Positions 29,303 to 30,151 of a stretch of 30,151 nt of DNA are shown in pieces. The DNA is taken from contig JAUXDO010000003.1 of the NCBI GenBank assembly GCA_030618315.1, positions 1 to 30,151 on the forward strand, read 5' to 3'. Position 1 is the first letter of the stretch, and each line of letters begins with the position of its first letter. The notes beneath the pieces are model-generated. The model saw only the letters and a program-made list of their open reading frames with translations. It was not told the DNA's origin and searched no databases. This stretch comes from Candidatus Peregrinibacteria bacterium. GTDB taxonomy: Bacteria; Patescibacteriota; Gracilibacteria; UM-FILTER-43-11. The translations under genes were made by a program, and so were the position numbers.

Positions 29303-30151
29303 ATGTCAACATATTTATTCATAACTGGCAAGGATAGCGAACTTTCTATCGCAGAACTTGAAGCGCGTTATCCAAAAGGAAAAATCGATGTAATTGATGG
29401 TGATTTTGTTGTGATGAATTTGAATCAGACAATCGATCAATCTGAATTCAATAAGTTGGGAGGTGTAATCAAAGTCGGTGAGGTTGTTTTCGAATCTGCA
29501 AAAGATAATTTATCTAATGAATTAGTTAAGCAACTATCTGATGGGCACTCAAGTGGCAAGTTGAATTATGGAATTAGCGTTTATGGCTGGGGCGAAGATC
29601 ATTTACGTTCTTTACTTCTGGATATGAAAAAGAAATTTAAAAGTGATGGGACTTCCAGTCGTTTTGCTAATCAAAACTTTAAAAACATATCCACTGCGCA
29701 ACATAAGGGGCTCAAAAAGGGGATTGAGATGATAGTTGCGAATGATGGAACTAAATTTTTAATCGCTAAAGTCGTAGCTGTTCAGGATATCGATAGCTAT
29801 AGCAAGCGGGACTTTAAAAAGCCTTATCGGGATATGAAGGTTGGCATGCTTCCGCCAAAACTTGCACAGATTATGATTAATCTTGCGGGTGATGTCGGTA
29901 CTATCTGGGATCCATTTTGCGGAGGAGGTGTACTTATTTTGGAAGGTCTTTTGATGGGGTATGATATGGTCGCATCCGACATCAATGAAAATACCTTGAG
30001 TGGTGCGGATGAGAATATTGAATGGCTTAAAAAAGAATTTGATATCAAAAATACTGTCAGCTTGTATGTTCATGACGCTACTTTACCGCAGAAAGATGTT
30101 AAATTTGATGCAATTGTGTGTGAGGGGTATCTTGGACCTCCGCAAAAACAT
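29303..30151 (+). CDS. Trm11/TRM-G10-like RNA methyltransferase (3' truncated by window)
   Basis: 283 codons are visible with no stop, from ATG 29303. The first ~150 residues form a THUMP-like N-terminal domain. The Rossmann methyltransferase follows: motif I TIWDPFCGGGVLILEG (about 199-214), motif II ASDINE, and motif IV read as CEGYLGPPQ near the edge. The organisation resembles archaeal Trm11/TrmG10 enzymes that methylate tRNA guanosine N2. Motif IV in those enzymes is DPPYG-like, and EGYLGPP is a variant, so the exact target is uncertain. No Shine-Dalgarno. Confidence 0.8.
   Translation, partial: MSTYLFITGKDSELSIAELEARYPKGKIDVIDGDFVVMNLNQTIDQSEFNKLGGVIKVGEVVFESAKDNLSNELVKQLSDGHSSGKLNYGISVYGWGEDHLRSLLLDMKKKFKSDGTSSRFANQNFKNISTAQHKGLKKGIEMIVANDGTKFLIAKVVAVQDIDSYSKRDFKKPYRDMKVGMLPPKLAQIMINLAGDVGTIWDPFCGGGVLILEGLLMGYDMVASDINENTLSGADENIEWLKKEFDIKNTVSLYVHDATLPQKDVKFDAIVCEGYLGPPQKH

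Noticed and set aside
1..30151. UGA recoding (code 25, as in Gracilibacteria/Absconditabacteria)
   Set aside because: Intact conserved genes contain no internal UGA, and several end on UGA.

Overview
The window is AT-rich with compact genes and uses the standard code: UGA is a stop in several intact genes. Short GAAATTC/TCTGATTT-type repeats fill many intergenic gaps. Almost every gene starts with an A/T-rich 'aattATG'-like context and no Shine-Dalgarno. Adjacent genes encode triple-unit VirB2/TrbC-like membrane proteins, lipoproteins are short, and ComEC ends early. Together these suggest a Candidate Phyla Radiation (Patescibacteria) bacterium. This is inferred from gene style; no rRNA is present and I do not name a lineage.

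Layout: 1-720 is the end of comEC. 820-2114 is a consensus promoter, a long structured leader and a GC-richer putative lipoprotein gene. 2314-4437 is an unusual 707-aa PLP-fold enzyme, convergent with a TrmB-like regulator (4554-5330). 5428-6161 has no gene but holds a perfect sigma70-type promoter, about 650 nt of hairpins joined by A-rich linkers, and a strong terminator: the best candidate here for an undescribed large RNA. 6175-8097 holds a Sel1/TPR-like protein, an unknown protein and a rhamnose-type NDP-sugar reductase. 8201-8824 is a 433-bp element bounded by 16-bp inverted repeats, then a promoter and a folded leader that can mask the ribosome site of a tiny zinc-ribbon gene. 9108-10977 holds a GIY-YIG protein, tRNA-Lys, a membrane protein and a lipoprotein.

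11004-18018 looks like a 7-kb island. Its ends are 45-bp direct repeats of the 3' half of a CAT-anticodon tRNA. It carries an SDR, folE2 (GTP cyclohydrolase IB), a DUF885-like protein, a spore-photoproduct-lyase-like radical SAM protein and an MFS transporter, which may form a pterin-related small-molecule cassette. An IS481-like element sits in folE2 after codon 11, with a 5-bp target duplication and exact in-frame reconstruction.

18127-23159 holds a tRNA fragment, a Cys-motif lipoprotein, a DUF4349-like protein, aroC and two pilin-like membrane proteins. 23318-27087 is housekeeping: rpmF-nusB-rnc converging on rpmH-rnpA-yidC-khpB (jag). 27252-30151 holds a sugar-isomerase-like TIM barrel, an anchored protein, a REP-associated transposase whose own gene contains REP-like palindromes, and the start of a Trm11-like methyltransferase that runs off the end.
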